A stretch of 64,000 bases of DNA from Ardenticatenales bacterium. GTDB lineage: Bacteria > Chloroflexota > Anaerolineae > Promineifilales > Promineifilaceae. The translations under genes and the position numbers were made by a program. The stretch is from NCBI GenBank assembly GCA_020634515.1, contig JACKBL010000005.1, positions 124,001 through 188,000 of the forward strand. The letters are read 5' to 3'. Within the stretch, counting starts at the first letter, position 1. Every line of letters begins with the position of its first letter. Positions 41,832 to 49,615 of the stretch are shown one piece after another. The notes under the pieces were generated by a model. The model did not search any database and was not told the origin of the DNA. It saw only the letters and a program-made list of their open reading frames with translations.

Positions 41832-42103
41832 GAAAATCTCCTTTTAACGCTGCGGATGCCATTTTGTTACAGCCCTGACAATGGGAGCAGCAGCGAGGTT
41901 GCCGATGAGTCGCAGACTGACGATGGGCAAGCGCGAAGTGGCCTCGTTAGTTTGCGGAGCGGTAGGTCGTTTTGTTGTGTTTCCGCTCTTGAGCAGAGCC
42001 GCCAGGCACGGGCATGGTGCAGCCGGGCAGCGTGCTGACGGTCTGCCTACTCTAGGAACCCCGTTGGGAAGTGTTGGTTACAGGTGGATTTGGCAGCATA
42101 AGA

Positions 42104-42147
42104 GCGCATCCGTTTACAAGGCCTTTGCCGAGAAATGGCGGATGCGC
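42104..42147. repeat. hairpin repeat family D (GCGCATCC), copy 2
   Basis: GCGCATCCG and CGGATGCGC arms with AAATGG near the right arm, followed by AGGGTTCTTACTTG as in copy 1 at 26850. Confidence 0.6.
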
Positions 42148-42165
42148 GGAAAGGGTTCTTACTTG

Positions 42166-42257
42166 GGAACGGGGATTCAATAAGACAACGAAGTTGTTTC
42201 CTTACCGTTCCGGCAAACTGACGAGGCCATTCCGCACTTTATTTCATCGTCAGTCCT
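42166..42257 (+). repeat. 92-bp dispersed repeat family C, copy 3
   Basis: Same element as 15456-15547 with several substitutions in the middle (GACGAGGCCATTCCGCAC). The GACGATG/CATCGTC pairing is weakened. Confidence 0.78.
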
Positions 42258-42556
42258 TATCGAATAGTCCACGGTTAATTTTACGCGAACCCTAGTATGC
42301 CTTCCGTTTAGTTTAGCAAAGTTGAGCGACGATGACGAATATCCTCCTGGTGGCGAATTGGGAATTGCCGGCGTGGTGGTGGAACATATGCCGGCATTCC
42401 CCACATGCACCACCACACCCGGACGGCGGACGCGGAGGCCAACGCTGGTGCAAGCCTCCGCCTTCGATTTCCGCCCTCTCCGCTCACAAGGAGGCTTGCA
42501 ATTGCCCGCCTTCGCTCATAAAATATATCCATCATTTCACTGACTACGAGGAAACA

Positions 42557-43417
42557 ATGGAACAATTACAACAAGCCTTGCAGGCGGCTCAAAGCGAACT
42601 TGACCCCCAGTTTAAGACACTGCGCGGCATTATCAGTGCCCTGAAAACGGCGACACGCCTGGCCAATGACGAAAAGGCGGACGCCATTCCCATGCACAAA
42701 GCGTTGATGAAGTTGGAGGCAGCGGCTGCCGGCATCTCCAACCCCACCCTGGACACCGCCGTCGCCACCTTCGCCGCCGCCACGCAGACGGCGCTCGACA
42801 ACCTTGCCTACGACTTCGCCCGCGACCTGCGCGAAGCCTTCCTCGCCCGTGGTGAAACCGTCGATGGCCGCCCCCCCCTTCTGGGCATCGGCCCCTTCAC
42901 CTTCAAAATCGACATCGCCGCCCGCAAAGGGCAGTGGTTCTACGGTCGAGAACCCCTCACCGGCATGATCCCCCTCTCCCTCAAGGGCATCATGCAGCAT
43001 TACGACCGCCAGATGAAGCGCATTAACGAGCGCGACCTGGACGCCGAGGCCTTTCTCCAGGAGCTATTCAAAGCGTGGCAAACGCGCGCCAACAAACGCT
43101 CCCGCGCTCCTGTCGGCGGTCGCATCAACATCATTGAGCTGTACGCCGAATTCACCATGGGGCGGCAAAATGCCCGCTTCTGGAACGCACCCTCCCGCAG
43201 CACGTTCAAAGATTACGAGCGCGAGCTATTTGTGCGCGATCTGGTCTTGCTGCGCCAGTCTGGCCTCACCAGTCTGACGGTCGATGACAAGACGTGGGAA
43301 ATTCGGCTAGGCGTGGCCACCAAGAGCCAGGCGGAACAGGCCAGCCGCAGCATGTGGCTGCCCGCTGTGGGCTTCGATGGCGAGTATTACAGCGACATCA
43401 TTTTTGAGAGCATGTAG
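42557..43417 (+). CDS. unknown protein, first gene of a BREX-derived operon
   Basis: 286 residues from the ATG at 42557 (GAGGAAA upstream; an open frame runs back to 42332 but is not supported). The N-terminal half is helical with coiled-coil character (MEQLQQALQAAQSELDPQFK). The C-terminal half has short motifs such as FTFKIDIAARKGQWFYGREP and GGRINIIELYAEFTMGRQN. No known domain is recognised. It is 16 bp upstream of the first ATPase, so it is likely a functional partner. Confidence 0.75.
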   Translation: MEQLQQALQAAQSELDPQFKTLRGIISALKTATRLANDEKADAIPMHKALMKLEAAAAGISNPTLDTAVATFAAATQTALDNLAYDFARDLREAFLARGETVDGRPPLLGIGPFTFKIDIAARKGQWFYGREPLTGMIPLSLKGIMQHYDRQMKRINERDLDAEAFLQELFKAWQTRANKRSRAPVGGRINIIELYAEFTMGRQNARFWNAPSRSTFKDYERELFVRDLVLLRQSGLTSLTVDDKTWEIRLGVATKSQAEQASRSMWLPAVGFDGEYYSDIIFESM

Positions 43418-43433
43418 GTGTTACGATAATTCC

Positions 43434-44720
43434 ATGAATGAAACTTCTCTTACGCAGCCGCTTGCACGCCACATCGTGGAAACGTTGGGCAGTTATGGGA
43501 CGCCGCCGCCACGGGGAATTCAGCATTTTAATGCCGGCAATCAATCCATCCTCGACGCCCTGGACGAATTCTACCTCTCCTCCTACCTGCAAGATGGCGG
43601 AGCCGCCTACAAAATGGTCGTCGGCGACTACGGCAGCGGCAAATCCCACTTCCTCTACTGCCTGCGCGACATCGCCTGGGCGCGCAACTTCGCCGTCGTC
43701 AAAGTAGACCTTAGCCCCATCGAAACCCCCTACAACGACCAGAAAAAGGTTTACGAAGCCGTCGTCCAAAACATCATCTGGCACGAATCCGACGAAATCA
43801 GCAGCGACGAAACAGGACTCACCCGTTTCCTCGAAGGCACGCTTCTGCGCGTCATCGACGGCAACCTCAGCCTGGAAACCCTGCAAAATCCCCTCTATCG
43901 CGGCCTGGTGGACACCCTCGAAGCCACGTCCATAGACAGCCCCGCCTATCAGGCCGCCGTCCTCGGCTACTTCGACAGCCTCATTCGGGACAACGAAGAA
44001 CGCCTGGACTCACTCAGCCGCTGGCTCATGGGCGAAACTACCACCCCCGCGGACACTAAAGTGCTGCGCGAAGTCGGCGTCACCGGCAAAATCAACCGCC
44101 CCAACGCCTTCCGCATGTTGCGCTCCCTCTGCCAGATCATCCGTGCCCTCTCCTTCAGCGGCCTCATCCTCCTCTTTGACGAAGTAGACCGCATGGCCAG
44201 CGTCGGCGGCAAGGCGGAAAAGCTGGCGACGGACACCCTGCGCGAAGTCATTGACCGCACCCGCGACGACTTGCCCGGAGCCATGTTCGTCTACGCCGTG
44301 CCGCCGCAGTTCATCAACGACATCATCCCCAAATATCCCGCTTTGCAGCAGCGCGTGCGCGCTCCAGGACGCTTCAGCCGCGCCAACCACTTCAGCCCCC
44401 TCATCAGCCTGGACCATCTCGACCTCAGTGAAGATGACCTGATGCAGACCATTGGCGAAAAGCTGGTCCCCATTTTTGAAACCGCCTACGCCGTCACCCT
44501 CGACCATACGATCCAGCGCGCCAATGCCGTTATCCTGGCGAACGTCTCCCGCGATGTCTTTCTGGACATCAGTCATCGCCGCCTGTTCGTCAAATCCTTC
44601 GTCGTGGAACTCTCCCGCCAACACTTCGGCCAGGAGCATACCATCACCGAAGCGGAAGCCCAGGCGCTGCTGCGCGGCCAGGCCGAGGAACTCTCCGGCG
44701 GCGAGACGCCCCCCTACTAA
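43434..44720 (+). CDS. BREX-type DUF2791 ATPase (BrxD/BrxC-like), first of two
   Basis: 428 residues from the ATG at 43434. P-loop VVGDYGSGKSHFLYCLRDIA (about residues 62-81) and Walker B LILLFDEVDRM (about 243-253), with a later FVYAVPPQFIND sensor-like strand and ISHRRLFVKSFVVEL near the end. This pattern (GxYGSGKSH plus DEVD) is that of DUF2791 proteins, the ATPase class of BREX phage-defence systems. It probably acts with the second ATPase and the Lhr-like helicase downstream. No methyltransferase or PglZ is nearby. Confidence 0.8.
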   Translation: MNETSLTQPLARHIVETLGSYGTPPPRGIQHFNAGNQSILDALDEFYLSSYLQDGGAAYKMVVGDYGSGKSHFLYCLRDIAWARNFAVVKVDLSPIETPYNDQKKVYEAVVQNIIWHESDEISSDETGLTRFLEGTLLRVIDGNLSLETLQNPLYRGLVDTLEATSIDSPAYQAAVLGYFDSLIRDNEERLDSLSRWLMGETTTPADTKVLREVGVTGKINRPNAFRMLRSLCQIIRALSFSGLILLFDEVDRMASVGGKAEKLATDTLREVIDRTRDDLPGAMFVYAVPPQFINDIIPKYPALQQRVRAPGRFSRANHFSPLISLDHLDLSEDDLMQTIGEKLVPIFETAYAVTLDHTIQRANAVILANVSRDVFLDISHRRLFVKSFVVELSRQHFGQEHTITEAEAQALLRGQAEELSGGETPPY

Positions 44721-44728
44721 TCATCCCG

Positions 44729-44765
44729 GAAACCCGGTTTTTTAGAAAAACCGGGTTTCTTTTGG
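44729..44765 (+). terminator. terminator/attenuator hairpin between the two ATPases
   Basis: GAAACCCGGTTTTT pairs with AAAAACCGGGTTTC, followed by TTTT. It lies between co-directional genes 56 bp apart, so it may limit expression of the downstream genes. Confidence 0.7.
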
Positions 44766-44776
44766 TTCGGAACTAT

Positions 44777-46171
44777 ATGATTGGCGACCGTGTTGAACAC
44801 CCTCAATTTGGATCGGGCCAGATCGTGGCCGAATACCGCAACGGCACGGAGTGGCTGGTGCGTTTTGAAAGTGGCTTTCGCTTTCGCCGTCCCCGTCATG
44901 AGTTTGAATCTGACGGTTCCCCCGCCGAGGCGAAAACACCAGACCTGGGAATGCTATTTCAGCCTCCAGACCCCATGCCCCCCGACCGCCTACAGGCGCG
45001 CCAACTCATCGAATCGCTGCGCATGGGCATCGCCCCCGCCCAACACGTCGCCGAACTCACCGTAGACTTGAGAAAAGAACGCGACAGCGTTATTCACGGC
45101 CTGAACCAGGCGCACCAGCAAGGGGGAGCCGTGCGCGCCGTCATTGGCGAATATGGCTTCGGCAAAAGCCACCTGGTGGAACTGACCGCGCAGGAGGCGT
45201 TGGCGCGGGACTTCCTCGTGGCCACGGTCAGCCTGGACCTGCTGGAATTGCCGCCGCATCGCGCCTTCGACATTTACCGCGAAGCGATGCAGCACATTCG
45301 CTATCCCGACACCGACGAGCGCGGATTGTCGCCCTTGCTCACGAAAACGACCAATCCCGGGCGCGTAGTGACGCAACTGGCGGAAATATCTCCTGCCGGG
45401 CTTGATCCGCTGGTCATTGGGCTGCAAGCGATTGCCAACACCACGTCTTCCCGCCAGCGCAAGGCGTGGATGTACTGGCTCATGGGCGGGCGGCGCGTCA
45501 AGACGATGAACAAAGGGCTGCCGCGCGGCGTGAAATTCCCCAGCATCTACAAGGTCGGCCACAACGCGCGCCAGATCGCCTACTTGTTCACGGGCGTCAG
45601 CGTCCTTGCGCGACTTGCCGGCTACAGCGGCGTCTGCCTGCTCGTGGACGAGGCAGAGAGTTATTCGCTGCTGCGCCCTTACCAGCGACCCAAAGCCGAT
45701 TTATTCTTTCGCGCCATCATCTACGCCGCCCTGCGCCAGCAGCAGGCTCGCATTAGCGCCGATGAGTTCCCGCAACATCGCTGGCGCAATTATCCCATGG
45801 CCTACGACGAGGGGCAGTCGCTCTTTTTCCTCTTCACCGTCACGCGCAGCGACAATCGCCTGGCTCTGACCGATTGGCTGCCGGAGGAGGCTATCTTTAA
45901 TCTGGAGCCGGGCGCGGAGCCGCAGGAAATGGGGCAGTTTTTGCAGCGCATCCTCACCTACCATGCGCAGGCATACGGCTACGAGCCTGGGGAGCGGCAG
46001 GGACAGGTGCGGCGCGGGGCCGCCGAACACCTGGCGCAGGGTCTGCGTCATGGTCGCCTCTCCATGCGCAGCGTGGTGCGCCTGGCCGTGGAACTGTTCG
46101 ACCTCCTGTACCTCTACCCCGATTACGACGTCGCCACGCTGCTGGAGGAGCTGCACACTCAGATACAATAA
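44777..46171 (+). CDS. BREX-type DUF2791 ATPase with N-terminal SH3-like domain, second of two
   Basis: 464 residues from the ATG at 44777 (a TTG at 44762 is in frame). Residues 1-50 form an SH3-like DNA/RNA-tracking domain (GDRVEHPQFGSGQIVAEYRN, resembling DUF3553/UvrD C-terminal domains). The P-loop is AVIGEYGFGKSHLVELTAQE (about 122-141) and Walker B is VCLLVDEAESYSLL (about 287-300). The ATPase core is related to the first gene but divergent. After its stop the composition falls sharply to AT-rich, marking a foreign insertion. Confidence 0.8.
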   Translation: MIGDRVEHPQFGSGQIVAEYRNGTEWLVRFESGFRFRRPRHEFESDGSPAEAKTPDLGMLFQPPDPMPPDRLQARQLIESLRMGIAPAQHVAELTVDLRKERDSVIHGLNQAHQQGGAVRAVIGEYGFGKSHLVELTAQEALARDFLVATVSLDLLELPPHRAFDIYREAMQHIRYPDTDERGLSPLLTKTTNPGRVVTQLAEISPAGLDPLVIGLQAIANTTSSRQRKAWMYWLMGGRRVKTMNKGLPRGVKFPSIYKVGHNARQIAYLFTGVSVLARLAGYSGVCLLVDEAESYSLLRPYQRPKADLFFRAIIYAALRQQQARISADEFPQHRWRNYPMAYDEGQSLFFLFTVTRSDNRLALTDWLPEEAIFNLEPGAEPQEMGQFLQRILTYHAQAYGYEPGERQGQVRRGAAEHLAQGLRHGRLSMRSVVRLAVELFDLLYLYPDYDVATLLEELHTQIQ

Positions 46172-46202
46172 CAATATCCAACCGCGTATCAGGTACGAGA
46201 TC

Positions 46203-47576
46203 ATGAGTAATGTAATGTCGAATGGTGAAATTGAATTTAGTGATGGCAAGACGGAACGGATTACAGGGCAATTATTAAATCAAGAATGGGAAGTCCAAGC
46301 GCAACACGCTCTTTACCATGAACTAGGCACTTTCTATAACCCACTCCAGAAATTCCCAGGAGCATATTTTGATGCTAATGGTTATATTCTATTCCAAACA
46401 GAAGAAGAATATACTCATAACCCTGCTCTTCAAATTGGTAAAAGAGTCAATATACCAAGTGGAATAGGCTCTATTCCAGGTTATATTCAAGCCTCAACCC
46501 GAATTGTAGATGACGAAGACACACAAGAGGCTGAAACCTTTGAAAGCGGTTCTATTTATCCTTATGACATGCCAAAGGAAGTAGACATACGGGAAGATCC
46601 ACATTCGGTTTTTGAGTGGTTAAGGAAGTTGAAACGAGAGCTTTTAATTATTGATCCTGAATTTCAACGCAAATTAGTGTGGAAACCAAAGCAGAAGTCG
46701 TTGTTTATTGAATCGGTTCTACTAAACATCCCATTGCCTCCTTTATATGTTAATCAATCCGTGAGCGGCCAATATATTATTGTTGATGGCTTGCAACGGA
46801 CTTCGACACTACAGGAATTCGTGAATAATGAATTTGCTCTAAGTGAACTGCGTGTTCTGAAAGACCTGAATAATTGTACTTTTAACAAACTAAACGCTGA
46901 GTATCAAACTAAAATAGAGGACAGAAAACTTCTCATATATGTAATAAAACCATCAGTGCCTTTGCAAATGGTTTATGATATTTTCCATAGAATTAATACT
47001 GGTGGTACTCAATTGACTCGCCAGGAAATCAGGAACTGCTTCTATATTGGCCCCGCAACTAGACTTCTCAAGGAACTCGCGGAGCATGAAACGTTCCGAA
47101 AAGCTATTGACAATGGTATTGCCTCTACAAGAATGAAAGATCGCGAAGCTGTTTTGCGATTCCTTGCTTTTCGGATTCTTGACTATAAGAACGATTACAA
47201 CAATGATATGGACGCCTTTTTAGGTGCAGCTATGGAACGAATGAACAAAATGACTGATGGGGAACTAAATCATTTGCGAGAGGAATTTGAAGAGGCCATG
47301 TCTCTTACATATGATTTTTTTGGGTTTAAGAACTTCCGTTTACCAACTGATACTACGAGAGGAAGAATAAATATTGCCATTTTGGAATCCGTTGCCTGCT
47401 TCTTTGCTGAAAAATCTAAGTCATTCTTACAATCCAATAAAGAGAAGATACAACGAAATTTCGATGCTTTGCTTTCTAATCCTGACTATGTGGATGCCGT
47501 TCGAATTTCGACAGGTGATACAAGGCGAGTTATTCGCAGGTTCAATTTGACGCAAAAAATACTGGGGACAGTTTGA
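46203..47576 (+). CDS. DUF262 protein with N-terminal recognition-like domain
   Basis: 457 residues. The N-terminal part (about 20-100) reads YHELGTFYNPLQKFPGAYFD and VNIPSGIGSIPGYI, a module also found ahead of HNH endonuclease domains. DUF262 follows, with IIDPEFQRKLVWKPKQKS (about 148-165) and the ParB-like nucleotide motif IIVDGLQRTSTL (about 192-203) and FHRINTGGTQLTRQEIRN. DUF262 proteins (as in GmrSD) hydrolyse nucleotides and cut modified DNA when joined to DUF1524, which is absent here. First gene of an AT-rich three-gene cassette; its stop overlaps the next start (TGATG). Confidence 0.85.
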   Translation: MSNVMSNGEIEFSDGKTERITGQLLNQEWEVQAQHALYHELGTFYNPLQKFPGAYFDANGYILFQTEEEYTHNPALQIGKRVNIPSGIGSIPGYIQASTRIVDDEDTQEAETFESGSIYPYDMPKEVDIREDPHSVFEWLRKLKRELLIIDPEFQRKLVWKPKQKSLFIESVLLNIPLPPLYVNQSVSGQYIIVDGLQRTSTLQEFVNNEFALSELRVLKDLNNCTFNKLNAEYQTKIEDRKLLIYVIKPSVPLQMVYDIFHRINTGGTQLTRQEIRNCFYIGPATRLLKELAEHETFRKAIDNGIASTRMKDREAVLRFLAFRILDYKNDYNNDMDAFLGAAMERMNKMTDGELNHLREEFEEAMSLTYDFFGFKNFRLPTDTTRGRINIAILESVACFFAEKSKSFLQSNKEKIQRNFDALLSNPDYVDAVRISTGDTRRVIRRFNLTQKILGTV

Positions 47577-48799
47577 TGTTAAAGGAAATCAGCTTGCAAA
47601 ATTTCAAATGTTTCGAAAAGGAAACATTGATTCCGTTTAGCAATTTTAACTTGCTTACAGGTATAAATGGGCGTGGTAAGTCTACTTCATTGCAGGCTTT
47701 GCTATTGATGCGCCAATCGATAGAACACAATCGAGCCATTGACAGGTTGATTTTTAATGGTAGTTGCGTGGATCTGGGGAACTTCAACGATGTTCGTAAC
47801 AGCAATATCTCACAGAGAAATGCTGTAGAAATCAAGTTTTGTTTTGATGGTGTCCAGCTTCACTATCATTTATATGAAAATGAAGCTGATGAAATGAGTA
47901 TGCAAATACATAAGGTGATAATTTCAGAAGTCTCAGATGATCCCAGAATTTACATTGAAACAGGACTGCAAGCTGGAGAACATGTTCTTCAACCCCACAA
48001 TAACCCACTCCTGTGGCAAGACCTTATTCCTCGCAATATTCATACAGGAACCAATTCCCAATCAACCTCTTTAACCCCTTTGGATAACCAAATCAATTTT
48101 GCCAGGATTCACTATGTTTCTGCTGATCGTATTGGTCCGCGTGATTTCTACCCTAAACAAAGTTTTGCCGATTTCCCAAACGTAGGACGACGGGGAGAAT
48201 ATGCTCCCTACTTACTATACCAAATGAGAGACAATCGAGTACATGAGGATATTTGTCATGATAAAGGTGCAACTCCCACATTACTTGACCAAACCCAGGC
48301 TTGGCTAAGTCAAATATTTGATGGAGCCAGGATTAGTCTGATACCAACTGAAGCAAATCTGGTTTTGCTTACATTGCGTGCCGACGAATTACCTACAAAA
48401 GGGTACAAACCAGCAAACGTGGGTTTTGGTTATAGCTACGCATTACCTATTATAGTATCAGGTCTAATAGCACGACCTGGAGAAATGCTTATAGTGGAAA
48501 ACCCAGAGGCACATTTACATCCCTTTGCACAATCGCAGATTATTCAATTTTTGACTCGCTTAAGTGGGACAGGTGTTCAGGTTTTTGTTGAAACGCACAG
48601 TGATCATATTTTGAATGCTGTCAGATTATCAGTTTTGGATAAGTTTCTTACATCTCAAATGACGAATGTACTGTTTTTTGCTGGTCATGAAACACCTTCA
48701 GTAACACAAATTCCTGTTGGTAATGATGGCAGTATTGAGAATTGGCCAAATGATTTCTTTGATCAATTGGATAAAGATTTTTCTCGTTTGTTCGGATAA
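47576..48799 (+). CDS. ABC/SMC-like ATPase, AAA_15/DUF3696 type
   Basis: 407 residues. N-terminal ISLQNFKCFEKETLIPF and Walker A LLTGINGRGKSTSLQALLLM (about 27-46). The C-terminal signature is near 300 with MLIVENPEAHLHPFAQSQII (Walker B) and VFVETHSDHILNAVRL (H-loop), ending in a DUF3696-type tail (PNDFFDQLDKDFSRLFG). Such OLD-like ATPases act as phage sensors paired with effector nucleases in several defence systems (for example PARIS and Septu). It lies between the DUF262 gene and the E3-like effector. Confidence 0.85.
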   Translation: MLKEISLQNFKCFEKETLIPFSNFNLLTGINGRGKSTSLQALLLMRQSIEHNRAIDRLIFNGSCVDLGNFNDVRNSNISQRNAVEIKFCFDGVQLHYHLYENEADEMSMQIHKVIISEVSDDPRIYIETGLQAGEHVLQPHNNPLLWQDLIPRNIHTGTNSQSTSLTPLDNQINFARIHYVSADRIGPRDFYPKQSFADFPNVGRRGEYAPYLLYQMRDNRVHEDICHDKGATPTLLDQTQAWLSQIFDGARISLIPTEANLVLLTLRADELPTKGYKPANVGFGYSYALPIIVSGLIARPGEMLIVENPEAHLHPFAQSQIIQFLTRLSGTGVQVFVETHSDHILNAVRLSVLDKFLTSQMTNVLFFAGHETPSVTQIPVGNDGSIENWPNDFFDQLDKDFSRLFG

Positions 48800-48802
48800 G
48801 AT

Positions 48803-49612
48803 ATGGAAGTTTTCATAAATGAGTGTTCTTTACACAGACAGTTTGCAACACAAGATGACTTTGAGATAGCGTTGAGGATTTTCTTCCAGGTTGTTGATCG
48901 ACTTCGCACAGTAGAACATCAATTTTACCAACGCAGTGATCTGTTGCATGTTTACCAAGCAACAAGAAATAAAACGTTTATCGCGAGTTTGAACGGTGTT
49001 AAAAGGAAAGATCTGCGAATAAGCGTAAGGAACGTTCTCAATAACAAGTTAAATGTACGTGACTGGACCCAAGAAAGAGTGCATTCTTCAGAAGATATAT
49101 TCCTATGCATGCAAGAGCTTGTTACGGACACGAGCATAGCTGAGTTAGGAGAACGTATTCTCTGTGGAATGACTCAACATGGGCTTTTGATAAATCTTCC
49201 AGAATCGAGGTTTGCTAGTGAAACCTCGCTCACAATTGATAAAAATGGAGACTCTCTTACCAACATTGATTGTGTCGATCATAAAGAGGCTCTAGAAAGG
49301 TGGCTTGAAGAAACGTTTCGGATAAGTCGGCGAGAATATAGTGTTCTCTCGAATACACCTCCTTTAGATTTTCAAACAATTCTAAGAAACAGCAACCGTT
49401 TTGATAGGACACAGTTGCCCCGTCAGGGGGGGCGTATACTTTACCGAGAAAAAAGTACGGGATACATTTGGTATGTCGATAACTTACATGTGGGGAATGC
49501 AGCACATTTTGAAGTCTTCGATCGCAATGGTCGCAATCATTTAGGGGAGGCAGATCTTGCGGGTACTCTTGATCATTCAAAGCGTGATCCGAACAAAAGG
49601 CTCAATGTGTGA
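48803..49612 (+). CDS. putative effector with C-terminal colicin E3-like ribonuclease domain
   Basis: 269 residues, no signal peptide. Residues 1-200 are unrecognised. From about 206 the sequence LPRQGGRILYREKSTGYIWY, then D226-N-L-H229, HFEVFDRNGRNHLGEAD and DPNKRL resembles the cytotoxic domain of colicin E3 (QGG..R.., YEWDSQH, E-rich strand, HLGSFD, DPKRN). D226, H229 and E237 line up with the E3 catalytic Asp, His and Glu, with a four-residue insertion between His and Glu. E3 cuts 16S rRNA in the decoding centre. No immunity gene follows. Its place after an OLD-like ATPase suggests an intracellular abortive effector. Motif resemblance only; no search was run. Confidence 0.65.
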   Translation: MEVFINECSLHRQFATQDDFEIALRIFFQVVDRLRTVEHQFYQRSDLLHVYQATRNKTFIASLNGVKRKDLRISVRNVLNNKLNVRDWTQERVHSSEDIFLCMQELVTDTSIAELGERILCGMTQHGLLINLPESRFASETSLTIDKNGDSLTNIDCVDHKEALERWLEETFRISRREYSVLSNTPPLDFQTILRNSNRFDRTQLPRQGGRILYREKSTGYIWYVDNLHVGNAAHFEVFDRNGRNHLGEADLAGTLDHSKRDPNKRLNV

Positions 49613-49615
49613 TTT

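Larger units (their letters stand above)
41832..42556. other. intergenic repeat cluster before the defence-like island
   Basis: About 720 bp with family D copy 2 (42104-42147) and family C copy 3 (42166-42257) almost adjacent. Open frames at 41881-42183 and 42332 onward lack ribosome sites. The latter is only the upstream extension of the gene starting at 42557. Confidence 0.5.

Noticed and set aside
41881..42331. ORFs upstream of the BREX-derived operon
   Set aside because: Compositionally unlike coding DNA, passing through two repeat elements.
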